The notes under the pieces were generated by a model that did not search any database, had not been told where the DNA came from, and saw only the letters and a program-made list of their open reading frames with translations. Shown here piece by piece: positions 16,210 through 24,768 of a stretch of DNA of 64,000 nt; position 1 is the first letter of the stretch; each line of letters starts with the position of its first letter. This DNA comes from Solobacterium sp. (lineage in GTDB: Bacteria; Bacillota_I; Bacilli_A; Erysipelotrichales; Erysipelotrichaceae), in the NCBI GenBank assembly GCA_017512725.1, contig JAFWEW010000037.1, positions 38,632 through 102,631 of the forward strand. The letters run 5' to 3'. A program made the position numbers and the translations under genes.

Positions 16210-17598
16210 ATGGCAAAGAAAGATTACAAGAAATTATCCGATGATATTATCGCTGCGGCTGGCGGAGTTGATAATATTCTGACAGCGTCCCACTGCATGA
16301 CACGTCTTCGTCTGACACTGAAGGATCCTTCCGTGCTCAACATCGAAGAAGCGAAGAAGATTCCGGGTGTCATCAACATCGTTGTTCAGAACGGTGAACA
16401 GCAGTTCGTCATCGGCCAGGATGTTCCGTCCCTCTATGAAGAAATTATCAAGAACGACATCAAGGCTGCAGGTTCTGTTGACGATGCGGAAGCACTGAAG
16501 GCAGATACCCAGGCAAAGAAGAACAGCATTGTTGAAACCGTGCTCTCTTTTATCGGCGGTACCTTCTCTCCGATCATCCCGATCTTCATCGCCGGAGGAC
16601 TTACCGGTGCGATTATCTCGCTTCTGACAACATTCGCCGGTCTTGACGCAACCAATGGAACCGTAGTGGTTCTGAGTGCGATCCAGCAGGCAATGCTCTA
16701 CTTCCTGCCGATCTACATCGGCTTCTCCTCCGCTTCCCGTCTGAAGTCCAACCCTTACCTGGGTGCGTTCCTCGGTGCGGTTCTGGTTTACTCCACGATC
16801 AACGGTGCAGAAGGACTGACCTTCCTCGGTCTGCCGATCACAACGATCAGCTATAACGGCCAGATCTTCCCGGTCATTCTCGGAACCCTGTTCATGAGTG
16901 TTGTCTACAAGTTCCTGCAGAAGAACCTTCCGATCAATCTCCGTACGATCTTCGTACCGCTGCTCACAATGCTGATCACGGTTCCGGTTACACTGCTCGT
17001 TCTTGGTCCGATCGGCTACTGGGTTGGTACCGGTCTTGCAAATGCAGTACTTGCAATCTACCGCTTCGCTCCGGCAGTCGCAGTCGCGATTATCGGTGCT
17101 ACAACCGTCTGGATGGTCTTCTTCGGCATGAACAACGCTACCTATCCGGTTCTCTTCCTCCTGATGGCAGAAGTTGGATCTGATCCGCTCATCTGCACCG
17201 GTATGGCTCCGGCAAACGTCGCAGTCGGCGGCGCGTGCCTCGCATATGCACTCCTGCAGAAGGATCCTGAAAACAAACAGATCGGTACCGGTTCTGCAAT
17301 CACAGCACTCTGCGGCATCACAGAACCTGGTGTATACGGTGTTCTCTTCCCGAACCGTTACCCGCTCATCGGCGCTATGGTCGGCGGCGGAATCGGCGGC
17401 TTCATCGCTGGTCTGTTCGGCTTCACACAGTTTGTAATCGCAAACCCTGGCTTCCTTTCCTTCGCAGCTTACATGAACCCGGATGGCACATGGACAAACT
17501 TCTGGGGAATGATGGGTGTCATGGTACTGGCAGTTGTCGTAGGCTTCGCAGTCACCTACACGCTCGGCAAGCGTGCGCTCAAAAAGAAAGCAGCTTAA
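16210..17598 (+). CDS. PTS beta-glucoside-type transporter, EIIBC
   Basis: A 462-aa membrane permease of the glucose/beta-glucoside PTS family. Residues 1-85 are the EIIB domain with the phosphorylated Cys in SHCMTRLRLTL; residues about 105-455 are EIIC with about ten membrane segments and the GITEPGVYGV motif. No EIIA domain is attached, so a separate EIIA (Crr-like) elsewhere must feed phosphate to it. It imports and phosphorylates beta-glucosides for the GH1 enzyme. AAAGGGG precedes the ATG. Confidence 0.92.
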   Translation: MAKKDYKKLSDDIIAAAGGVDNILTASHCMTRLRLTLKDPSVLNIEEAKKIPGVINIVVQNGEQQFVIGQDVPSLYEEIIKNDIKAAGSVDDAEALKADTQAKKNSIVETVLSFIGGTFSPIIPIFIAGGLTGAIISLLTTFAGLDATNGTVVVLSAIQQAMLYFLPIYIGFSSASRLKSNPYLGAFLGAVLVYSTINGAEGLTFLGLPITTISYNGQIFPVILGTLFMSVVYKFLQKNLPINLRTIFVPLLTMLITVPVTLLVLGPIGYWVGTGLANAVLAIYRFAPAVAVAIIGATTVWMVFFGMNNATYPVLFLLMAEVGSDPLICTGMAPANVAVGGACLAYALLQKDPENKQIGTGSAITALCGITEPGVYGVLFPNRYPLIGAMVGGGIGGFIAGLFGFTQFVIANPGFLSFAAYMNPDGTWTNFWGMMGVMVLAVVVGFAVTYTLGKRALKKKAA

Positions 17599-17623
17599 TC
17601 AGCGAACATCACAAATACCTGAG

Positions 17624-17646
17624 AAAGAGCCAGACGGCTCTTTTTC
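17624..17646 (+). terminator. Terminator of the bgl operon
   Basis: AAAGAGCC-AGAC-GGCTCTTT followed by a T-rich tract. Confidence 0.88.
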
Positions 17647-17758
17647 TATGTTGATGGGCAGGTGAATATTGCGGAACGGATTTCGTTGACGATAATGCGA
17701 AAATGCCGTTTTTCTGGGACGTAAAATCAATTACCATTAAGTCAGGAGAACATCGATT

Positions 17759-18865
17759 ATGAAATACAAATCATTCCAGAACATTACCCTTTCCAGGCTG
17801 GGTCTTGGAAACATGCGTCTTCCGCTTGTTGATCCGGACAAACCGAATTCAGAGATCAACTATGAAGAAGCCCATAAGATCATTGACCGGGCAAAGGAAA
17901 ACGGGATCAATTATTTTGACACCGCCTATGTATACAACAGCGGCGATTCGGAAAAGTGCCTCGGTGCGTGCATGACCAAATATCCACGGGATTCCTTCTA
18001 TCTGGCGGACAAGTTCAATCATCATGCCAATCCGGACTATGAAGCGGTATTTGAAGAACAGCTGAAGCGCCTGCAGACGGACCATATCGATTTTTATCTG
18101 CTGCACTGCATTCTGGACGGAAACGCAGATGATTACCTGAACTGCGGCTGTATCGAATACTTTGAAAAGCAGAAGGAACTCGGGCGGATCCGGTACCTGG
18201 GCTTTTCCAGTCATGCCGGCACTGAGACCCTGCGGCGGTTCGCAGAATTCCGGAAATGGGATTTTGCGCAGATCCAGCTGAATTACTTTGACTGGTACTA
18301 TGGTACGGCCAAAGAGGAATACCAGATCCTGTTTGAAAACAACATTCCGATTATGGTTATGGAACCGGTCCGCGGCGGCAGGCTGTCAAAACTGTCGGAA
18401 GATGCGGAAGCGATTCTGAAGAAAGCACATCCGGACTGGAGTATTTCCTCCTGGGCCCTGCGGTTTGTCAAGAGTCTGCCGGGTGTGCAGGTCATTCTCA
18501 GCGGAATGAGTTCCCTCGAGCAGATGGATGACAATCTGGCGACCTTTGATGATGACGAACGGCTGAGCGAAGAAGATGTGAACACACTGAAGAAAGCACT
18601 GGATTTGTTCCGTGCTTCGATCGTTGTGCCCTGTACCGCCTGCCGCTACTGTACGGACGGCTGCCCGATGCAGATCAATATACCGGAATATCTCAAAGTG
18701 TATAACGCCTGGAAAACCGAAGGCAGCGAAGCGCTTGGCGGACTGAAGGATGTGGTATCCGAAGGAACCCCGGACATGTGCATCCAGTGCGGTGCCTGCC
18801 AGACCGTATGCCCGCAGTCGATCGCAATTCCGGATCTGCTGAAGGAACTTGCGGAAGCGAAATAA
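17759..18865 (+). CDS. Aldo/keto reductase with C-terminal ferredoxin domain
   Basis: A 368-aa protein. Residues 1-270 are an aldo/keto reductase barrel (LGLGNMRLP, YFDTAYVYNSGDSE with the Asp and Tyr of the catalytic set, and a Lys in LADKFN). Residues about 285-360 hold two [4Fe-4S] motifs, CTACRYCTDGCP and CIQCGACQTVCP. Such fusions are common in anaerobes and may pass electrons between ferredoxin and a carbonyl substrate; the substrate is unknown. GTCAGGAG precedes the ATG. Two nitroreductase genes follow in the same direction with 19-base and 8-base gaps. Confidence 0.92.
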   Translation: MKYKSFQNITLSRLGLGNMRLPLVDPDKPNSEINYEEAHKIIDRAKENGINYFDTAYVYNSGDSEKCLGACMTKYPRDSFYLADKFNHHANPDYEAVFEEQLKRLQTDHIDFYLLHCILDGNADDYLNCGCIEYFEKQKELGRIRYLGFSSHAGTETLRRFAEFRKWDFAQIQLNYFDWYYGTAKEEYQILFENNIPIMVMEPVRGGRLSKLSEDAEAILKKAHPDWSISSWALRFVKSLPGVQVILSGMSSLEQMDDNLATFDDDERLSEEDVNTLKKALDLFRASIVVPCTACRYCTDGCPMQINIPEYLKVYNAWKTEGSEALGGLKDVVSEGTPDMCIQCGACQTVCPQSIAIPDLLKELAEAK

Positions 18866-18884
18866 GAACAGGAAGGAATTCAGT

Positions 18885-19397
18885 ATGGAATTTAAAAATG
18901 TTGTAAAGGACCGGTATTCCTGCAAGAAATTTGAAAGCCGGAACGTAGAGGAAGCTTCGCTGAAGGCAATACTTGAAGCCGGACGGCTCGCACCGACTGC
19001 CAAGAACCTGCAGGAACAGCACATCTACGTGATCCAGTCGGAAGAACTGCTCAGAAAGATCGATGCGGTCTGTCCGTGCCGCTATAATGCGCCAACGGTA
19101 CTGGTTGTGGCATATGACAAAAACAATGTTTTTACCTATCCCGGCGGAAAGCGGGATTCCGGAATTGAAGATGCGACAATCGTTGCGACGCATATGATCC
19201 TGGCGGCAGCGGATGAAGGTGTCGACAGCTGCTGGATCAACTTCTTTGATCCGGATGCACTCGCAAAGGCAATCGATCTTCCATGGAACGAAGAGATTCT
19301 GATGATCATGGATCTGGGCTATGGGACACCGGATGCAGGCCCGCTGCCGAACCATACCGCACGCAAACCGCTGGAAGAAACGGTTACCTATCTCTGA
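18885..19397 (+). CDS. Nitroreductase-family FMN oxidoreductase
   Basis: A 170-aa nitroreductase-fold protein. The N-terminal VVKDRYSCKKFESR with its Arg cluster and LEAGRLAPTAKNLQEQ are the FMN-binding signatures. It is on the short side for the family. AGGAAGG precedes the ATG at 18885. It probably forms an operon with the aldo/keto reductase and the next gene. Confidence 0.88.
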   Translation: MEFKNVVKDRYSCKKFESRNVEEASLKAILEAGRLAPTAKNLQEQHIYVIQSEELLRKIDAVCPCRYNAPTVLVVAYDKNNVFTYPGGKRDSGIEDATIVATHMILAAADEGVDSCWINFFDPDALAKAIDLPWNEEILMIMDLGYGTPDAGPLPNHTARKPLEETVTYL

Positions 19398-19405
19398 GGT
19401 ACAAC

Positions 19406-20071
19406 ATGCAGGAAGTCATGGAGCTGATTCAGAAACGTCACAGTGTACGGCAGTACTGCGATCGTCCGATTCCGGAAGAAATCCGAAAACAGCTGGACGC
19501 CTGCGCTGCGAAATGGAACGGGGAAGGCTCGTTAAACATCCAGATCATTTATGATGATCCGGAATGCTTCAATTCGCGGCTGGCGCACTATGGCAGTTTT
19601 AAAAACTGCAGGAACTATATTGCGATGATCGGAACGCCTGCGAAGGATCTGGAGGAACGGTGCGGCTGGTATGGAGAACTGCTGGTGCTGGAGGCACAGC
19701 GGCTTGGACTGAATACCTGCTGGGCAGCGCTGACGCACGGCAAAAGCAAAGCCGTTCCCGGTCCGGGTGAGAAGGAAGTGATCCTGATCGCGCTGGGCTA
19801 TGGAGAAACACAGGGCAGCGCCCGAAAATCAAAGCGTCCGGAAGACGTCAGCGACCTGAATGCTGACAGCCCGGACTGGTACCGGAACGGAATCACTGCG
19901 GCGCTGCTGGCACCGACGGCAGTCAACCAGCAGAAGTTCCGGTTCACGCGAGACGGAAACCGTGTTTCGGCAAAACCGGGCCGTTTTGGAAGCTGTCTGA
20001 AGATCGATCTTGGCATTGTGAAGTGCCATTTCGAGCTTGGCGCCGGAAAAGAAAACTTTGAATGGGTATGA
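19406..20071 (+). CDS. Second nitroreductase-like protein (TM1586 type)
   Basis: A 221-aa protein that begins VMELIQKRHSVRQYCDRPIP, a nitroreductase start, and continues as two weakly similar half-domains, with GLNTCWAALTHG in the first half and LLAPTAVNQQKFRFTRDG in the second. This arrangement fits the TM1586-like nitroreductase family. TGAGG precedes the ATG at 19406. It is the last gene of the three-gene redox unit. Confidence 0.8.
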   Translation: MQEVMELIQKRHSVRQYCDRPIPEEIRKQLDACAAKWNGEGSLNIQIIYDDPECFNSRLAHYGSFKNCRNYIAMIGTPAKDLEERCGWYGELLVLEAQRLGLNTCWAALTHGKSKAVPGPGEKEVILIALGYGETQGSARKSKRPEDVSDLNADSPDWYRNGITAALLAPTAVNQQKFRFTRDGNRVSAKPGRFGSCLKIDLGIVKCHFELGAGKENFEWV

Positions 20072-20106
20072 AAAAATCAGAAGAGTGCAGAACTCTTCTG
20101 ATTTTT
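20072..20106. terminator. Bidirectional terminator
   Basis: A perfect 15-bp inverted repeat (AAAAATCAGAAGAGT / ACTCTTCTGATTTTT) with a 5-base loop and T-tracts on both strands. It serves the nitroreductase operon and the convergent gene at 20121. Confidence 0.92.
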
Positions 20107-20120
20107 AAAGGACGTGATGC

Positions 20121-20618
20121 CTAGCAATATTGCTGACAGAGGATGTCTTCCACGTTGGAAGGCATTGTCTGGTACAGGATGACGGCAGTGCACATGTCGG
20201 TGCCGTCTCTCCGCACCAGGAACAGGACGTGTACCTTGTCCTCTCCCTCTGCGCAGGTATAGTCGAGCCCCGTCATGACGAGATCCCGGAAGACGTATTC
20301 CTGAATCTCGTTTTTTGAGATGATCTGTCCGGCACGGTCATGTTCAAAATGCGCCTGATAGACCTCTTCCAGATACTGCTGTGCTTCGATGGGTACGTCG
20401 TTTGTCCGGCTGAAGCGGATCATCGGAAGATCGTTTTCCGCTTCCGGATAAACGGTTTCTGTTTCACCGGAAGAGGTGATGTTCTCAATGTATTCCTGCA
20501 GGGTATCTCCGGAGAAGGTCGGGTGTTCCTGCAGGCCATAGGCGCGGATCACAAAGGTGGTCATCGTAATTGTCAGGACCGCTGCCAGCAGCGCGGTCAG
20601 AATATTCTTTTTCATCAT
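20121..20618 (-). CDS. Membrane-anchored protein of unknown function
   Basis: 165 aa. Residues 5-26 form a signal anchor; the rest is a predicted extracytoplasmic domain without recognised motifs, ending in two cysteines (ILCQQYC). A GGAGG precedes ATGATG. It is transcribed alone, away from dtd. No family was recognised. Confidence 0.7.
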   Translation of the reverse strand: MMKKNILTALLAAVLTITMTTFVIRAYGLQEHPTFSGDTLQEYIENITSSGETETVYPEAENDLPMIRFSRTNDVPIEAQQYLEEVYQAHFEHDRAGQIISKNEIQEYVFRDLVMTGLDYTCAEGEDKVHVLFLVRRDGTDMCTAVILYQTMPSNVEDILCQQYC

Positions 20619-20709
20619 TGTCTGCCTCCGTTCATTATAGAAACAGTCCGGAAACGGAATATGTTGCGGAAAACGAATATTTTATTGGGGGAATGCTATA
20701 CTTTAACGG

Positions 20710-21183
20710 ATGAAAGCAGTAATACAGAGAGTTCGTGAAGCTTCCGTCACGGTCGACGGGAACCTTCAGGGAGCCATCGGAACCGGATTTCTGGTTCTGG
20801 CGGGGTTCTCGGATGAAGATGATGAAACGATCGTCCGCGGAATGGCAGACAAGATCCGCAGGCTGCGGATCTTTGAGGATTCACAGGGGAAGATGAACCG
20901 TTCACTGGAAGAAGTCGGCGGGGAAGTGCTGTCGATTTCGCAGTTTACCCTTTACGCAGACTGTCATAAAGGGAACCGGCCGAGTTTTTCAGGCGCGGGC
21001 AGTCCGGCGCATGCGGAAGAAATGTACCAGCTGTTTAACAAATGTCTGCGGGAAAACGGTCTGAAGGTGGAAGAGGGCATCTTCGCGGCAGACATGAAAG
21101 TGCGTCTGCTGAACGACGGGCCGGTCACGATTATTCTGGATTCGAAGGAGGTGCTCCATGGGAACAGTCATTTACGGAAGTGA
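20710..21183 (+). CDS. dtd: D-aminoacyl-tRNA deacylase
   Basis: Removes D-amino acids from mischarged tRNA. The 157-aa sequence has the Dtd start MKAVIQRVREASVTV, the catalytic motif SQFTLYAD and the second motif LNDGPVTI (Gly-cisPro). It is about ten residues longer than most Dtd proteins. Extended -10 TGCTATACT ends only seven bases before the ATG and no ribosome site is present, so the mRNA is probably leaderless. It overlaps folD by 26 bases. Confidence 0.95.
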   Translation: MKAVIQRVREASVTVDGNLQGAIGTGFLVLAGFSDEDDETIVRGMADKIRRLRIFEDSQGKMNRSLEEVGGEVLSISQFTLYADCHKGNRPSFSGAGSPAHAEEMYQLFNKCLRENGLKVEEGIFAADMKVRLLNDGPVTIILDSKEVLHGNSHLRK

Positions 21184-22006
21184 AGTTGCGGAAGATCTGC
21201 GCGGGCAGATGGCCGCGCGCATCAGGGAATACAAAGCACAGGGGAAACGGGTGCCGTGCCTGGGGGTCATCCTGGTTGGCGACAACCCGGCATCGCGTTC
21301 CTATGTGACCGGAAAGGCGAAAGCCTGCAGTTCGGTGGGTATGCTGACGAAGGAAGTGGACCTGCCGGAGTATACGTCCATGGAGGATCTGAAGAAAGAG
21401 ATCCGGAAGATGAACGATGATCCGGAGATCGACGGCATTCTGCTGCAGCTGCCGCTGCCGAACGGTCTTTCGGAAAACGAGGCGATCCTGACGATCGCTC
21501 CGGAAAAGGATGTCGACGGGCTCCATCCCATCAGTATCGGCAATTTCTATCTGAATGAGCCGGGATTCGTACCGTGCACGCCGCTTGGCGTCATCGAACT
21601 GCTGAAGCGGATGGGCTGTCCGTTTGACGGCATGAATGCGGTGGTGGTCGGCCGTTCCAAACTGGTCGGAACTCCGGTTTCGCGCCTGCTTCAGAACCGC
21701 AATGCGACCGTTACGGTATGTCACTCCCACACAAAGGATCTTGCGAAAGTCTGTGCAGAAGCGGATATCCTGATCGCAGCGATCGGAAAACCGAAATTCA
21801 TCACTGCGGATTATGTAAAGGAAGGCGCGTATGTCATCGATGTCGGCGTGAACCGTCTGGAAGACGGCCATCTGTGCGGAGATGTGGATTTTGATGCGGT
21901 AAAGGAGAAAGCAGGATTCATCACTCCGGTTCCCAAGGGAGTCGGGCCGATGACGATTACAATGCTGCTGCAGAATACGCTGAAAGCATACGAGGTGAAG
22001 GAATGA
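21158..22006 (+). CDS. folD: Methylenetetrahydrofolate dehydrogenase/cyclohydrolase
   Basis: Bifunctional one-carbon enzyme of the tetrahydrofolate pathway, 282 aa. Motifs include the substrate-site RSYVTGKAKAC, GILLQLPLPNGL (PLP-x-[HG] family element), the Rossmann GRSKLVGTPV and the C-terminal PVPKGVGPMT. AAGGAGGTG precedes the ATG inside dtd. It overlaps the DUF951 gene by ATGA. glyA, its metabolic partner, is about 15 kb away. Confidence 0.97.
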   Translation: MGTVIYGSEVAEDLRGQMAARIREYKAQGKRVPCLGVILVGDNPASRSYVTGKAKACSSVGMLTKEVDLPEYTSMEDLKKEIRKMNDDPEIDGILLQLPLPNGLSENEAILTIAPEKDVDGLHPISIGNFYLNEPGFVPCTPLGVIELLKRMGCPFDGMNAVVVGRSKLVGTPVSRLLQNRNATVTVCHSHTKDLAKVCAEADILIAAIGKPKFITADYVKEGAYVIDVGVNRLEDGHLCGDVDFDAVKEKAGFITPVPKGVGPMTITMLLQNTLKAYEVKE

Positions 22007-22209
22007 TCGTACCGGATTATGACCTCAACGATATCGTAGAGATGAAGAAGGAACACCCGTGCCGGAAATCAAAGATCTGGAAGGTGATCCGCATGGGCGC
22101 AGACATCAAGATCAAATGTCAGGGCTGCGGTGCGGTGATCATGTTTCCGCGGCATGAGTTTGAGCGGAAGCTGAAGCGCGTCGTGGAAAAAGCGCCTGTT
22201 TCGGAATGA
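22003..22209 (+). CDS. DUF951-family small protein
   Basis: 68 aa. The pattern DIVEMKKEHPCRKSKIWKV followed by IKCQGCG matches DUF951, a small Bacillota family often found next to ychF, as here. The Cys residues suggest metal binding. It overlaps folD as ATGA and precedes ychF by 36 bases. Function unknown. Confidence 0.85.
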   Translation: MIVPDYDLNDIVEMKKEHPCRKSKIWKVIRMGADIKIKCQGCGAVIMFPRHEFERKLKRVVEKAPVSE

Positions 22210-22245
22210 TGATATACTGTTTGCTTGCCGGAGGAAGAAATTGAT

Positions 22246-23346
22246 ATGGCATTAACTGCAGGGATTGTCGGACTTCCCAATGTCGGAAAGTCGACGTTAT
22301 TCAACGCGATAACCAACAGCCAGGTTCTGGCTGAAAACTATCCGTTCGCAACGATTGCGCCGAATGTCGGTGTGGTCGAAGTGCCGGATGAACGGATGGA
22401 AAATCTGAATGAACTGTTCCATCCGAAAAAAGTAATCTATACGACCTTTGAATTCACCGATATCGCGGGTCTTGTCAAAGGGGCATCGAAGGGCGAGGGT
22501 CTTGGCAACCAGTTCCTTGCCAACATCCGTGAGACCAACGCAATCATTCATGTCGTCCGCTGCTTTGAAGATCCGAATATCGAACATGTGGAAGGATCTG
22601 TTGATCCGATCCGTGATATTGAGGAAATCAATCTCGAACTGTGCATGGCAGATCTCGATACGGTGGAAAACCGGATCGCAAAGGTGCTGCGGAAAGCACA
22701 GACAAAGGAAAAGGGCGCCGTTGAGGAAAACAACGCCCTGCAGAAATTCAAGGAAGCCCTGCTGGCCGGAACACCGGTACGGCTGCTGGACCTGTCTGCT
22801 TCGGAAACAGAATACCTGAAAAACTATTCGCTTCTGACCTCGAAACCGGTGATCTATGTTGCCAACATGAGTGAGGATGAGGTGAGCAGTCCGGAAGACA
22901 GTGAATACTACCGGCGCGTAAAGGCATTTGCAGAGAAGGAAAACAGCGAATGCATCGCGATCTCTGCCCGGATGGAAGAAGAACTGTCGGGGATGGACAA
23001 AGAGGAAAAGGCCGCATTCCTGGAAGAGCTCGGCATTCAGACGGCCGGTCTTGATCAGATTATTCATGCGGCGTATCATCTGCTCGGCCTGCGGACATTC
23101 TTTACGGTCGGCGAACCGGAGAACCGGGCGTGGACCTTCCATGAGGGGATGAAGGCTCCGCAGTGTGCCGGCATCATTCATACGGATTTTGAAAAGGGAT
23201 TTATCAAGGCGGAAGTCTACAGCTATGATGACATCATGGAATACAAGACGGAAGCTGCACTGAAAGAACACGGGAAGCTCCGCATCGAAGGCAAGGATTA
23301 TGTCATGAAGGACGGAGATATCGTATTCTTCCGGTTCAATGTATGA
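22246..23346 (+). CDS. ychF: Redox-regulated ATPase YchF (Obg-family)
   Basis: A 366-aa Obg-family P-loop NTPase that binds ATP and associates with ribosomes. G1 is [10 protein letters not shown]3 is [12 protein letters not shown], and the NxxE-type G4 is NMSE, the mark of ATP rather than GTP preference. A TGS domain ends the protein. The ATG at 22246 is chosen because GGAGGAAG lies before it; a TTG at 22225 is the alternative. Confidence 0.97.
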   Translation: MALTAGIVGLPNVGKSTLFNAITNSQVLAENYPFATIAPNVGVVEVPDERMENLNELFHPKKVIYTTFEFTDIAGLVKGASKGEGLGNQFLANIRETNAIIHVVRCFEDPNIEHVEGSVDPIRDIEEINLELCMADLDTVENRIAKVLRKAQTKEKGAVEENNALQKFKEALLAGTPVRLLDLSASETEYLKNYSLLTSKPVIYVANMSEDEVSSPEDSEYYRRVKAFAEKENSECIAISARMEEELSGMDKEEKAAFLEELGIQTAGLDQIIHAAYHLLGLRTFFTVGEPENRAWTFHEGMKAPQCAGIIHTDFEKGFIKAEVYSYDDIMEYKTEAALKEHGKLRIEGKDYVMKDGDIVFFRFNV

Positions 23347-23349
23347 GAA

Positions 23350-23376
23350 AAGGTGTGTGGATCACATCTTTTTTTT
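23350..23376 (+). terminator. ychF terminator
   Basis: AAGGTGTG-TGGAT-CACATCTT followed by T8. Confidence 0.82.
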
Positions 23377-23471
23377 CTGGCGGAAGGCATTCTGAAAACG
23401 GAAATCCTTTATAATATCCGTAAGAGAAGTACTGTATGAAATGGATCATCAGGAAAAGGAGGTTTCAGGAT

Positions 23472-24353
23472 ATGAAGCGGATGCTGGCGTTGGTTTGTGC
23501 GGTAATCCTGCTGACTGGCTGCGGGAAAGCAGCTCCATCAGGGACTGCGGAAGGAACCGAACCTTCCGCACCGGTGAATACGGAAGCTGCCGGGCAGAAA
23601 GAAACGGAAGTATCGGCGGCACTGCAGGCATATATCGATGAAATGGAGCCCTATGAAATCATGCGGATCGCGTTTCTCGGGGGGACCGGGCCGGATCGGA
23701 CCGTTGATGATATTCTGAAGCGGGCAGCAGGGCTGGAAGGACTTTCCATTGTTTCCGAAATTCCGGCGGAGCGGATCATCTATGGCGACCAGGGGCAGGA
23801 ACAGAACAATGTGTATCTGATCATTCCGGCAAACAAAGCCGGGATCCGGGTCGGACGGTACAGCTTTTATGCCGGTGAGATCACTGAAGTGTGGCTGGAT
23901 GAGAAAGAAGCGAAACCGTTTATCTATGTGGAAGACGGAGACTCGGTCGATCCCATCGGAATGATCTGTTATATGTACAACGGTGTGGATGACGGCAGCA
24001 GTATGTATACCGGACTTGCCGCAGTACCGGGAAGACTGCGTACGGATTACCGCATGGGCGTTGTGGATATCACACCGTATGATGCGTTTGATTCCACGGA
24101 GATCGGATTCTATGCACAGAGCTACTTTGACAAACTTTGTTCCTTTGAAGAAGTTCAGGCGCAGCTGAATGCCGGCGGCAAACTGGATCCGATGGAAGAG
24201 ATGATAAGGGACGGACATGCCTACATGGTCTATAACATGGACGTCGACGGAGATTATACGCTGTATGGCGTGACTTCTCCCCGGTCCGGGGCACCGGAAG
24301 TGATCGTCAGCGAAAACAGCGGCGAGACATGGGAAACACTGGGCAGAGGGTAG
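23472..24353 (+). CDS. Lipoprotein of unknown function
   Basis: A 293-aa exported lipoprotein with lipobox LLTGC (Cys at about residue 17) and a Ser/Thr/Glu-rich linker to about residue 50. The remaining domain has no motif recognised here. AAAAGGAGG supports the ATG at 23472; an upstream ATG at 23436 is closer to the TATAAT at 23409 but has no ribosome site. It is followed by darA. Confidence 0.75.
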   Translation: MKRMLALVCAVILLTGCGKAAPSGTAEGTEPSAPVNTEAAGQKETEVSAALQAYIDEMEPYEIMRIAFLGGTGPDRTVDDILKRAAGLEGLSIVSEIPAERIIYGDQGQEQNNVYLIIPANKAGIRVGRYSFYAGEITEVWLDEKEAKPFIYVEDGDSVDPIGMICYMYNGVDDGSSMYTGLAAVPGRLRTDYRMGVVDITPYDAFDSTEIGFYAQSYFDKLCSFEEVQAQLNAGGKLDPMEEMIRDGHAYMVYNMDVDGDYTLYGVTSPRSGAPEVIVSENSGETWETLGRG

Positions 24354-24406
24354 TAATGATTGTAAAATACAGACAGGTAACAATGTAAAAAAGAGGAGGC
24401 GTTCCT

Positions 24407-24730
24407 ATGAAACTGATTCTTGCAATTGTATCGAACGACGATGCTTCATCGGTCAGTGCAGCACTGACAAAAGAGAATTTTTCCGTCACAAGACTTGCGA
24501 CAACCGGCGGATTTCTGAGAGCCGGAAACACAACCATGATCGTCGGTACGGAGGATGATCTTGTGGAGCACTGCATTGAGATCATCGGCAGTGAATCCAA
24601 GCGCCGCACCGAAATCGTGCCTTCAACCGCAAGCTATGATATTGGCCGTTATGCCTCCTTCCCGGTGGAAGTACAGGTAGGCGGAGCGACCATCTTCGTG
24701 CTTGATGTTGAACAGTTCCGCAAGCTGTAA
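24407..24730 (+). CDS. darA: Cyclic-di-AMP receptor (DarA/PstA)
   Basis: A 107-aa PII-like protein that binds c-di-AMP. MKLILAIVSNDD, the glycine loop LATTGGFLRAGNTT and the C-terminal VQVGGATIFVLDVEQF match the family; in solved homologues the LATTGGFLR region contacts the ligand. It is expected as a trimer in the cytosol. Effectors are not established. AGAGGAGG precedes the ATG. Confidence 0.93.
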   Translation: MKLILAIVSNDDASSVSAALTKENFSVTRLATTGGFLRAGNTTMIVGTEDDLVEHCIEIIGSESKRRTEIVPSTASYDIGRYASFPVEVQVGGATIFVLDVEQFRKL

Positions 24731-24760
24731 TAAAAACAGCCGGCACACATGCCGGACTGT
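24731..24760 (-). terminator. cca terminator
   Basis: ACAGCCGGC...GCCGGACTGT hairpin (24736-24760); the T-run TTTTT lies on the minus-strand side, so it mainly serves cca, though it also lies behind darA. Confidence 0.75.
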
Positions 24761-24768
24761 TGAAATGC

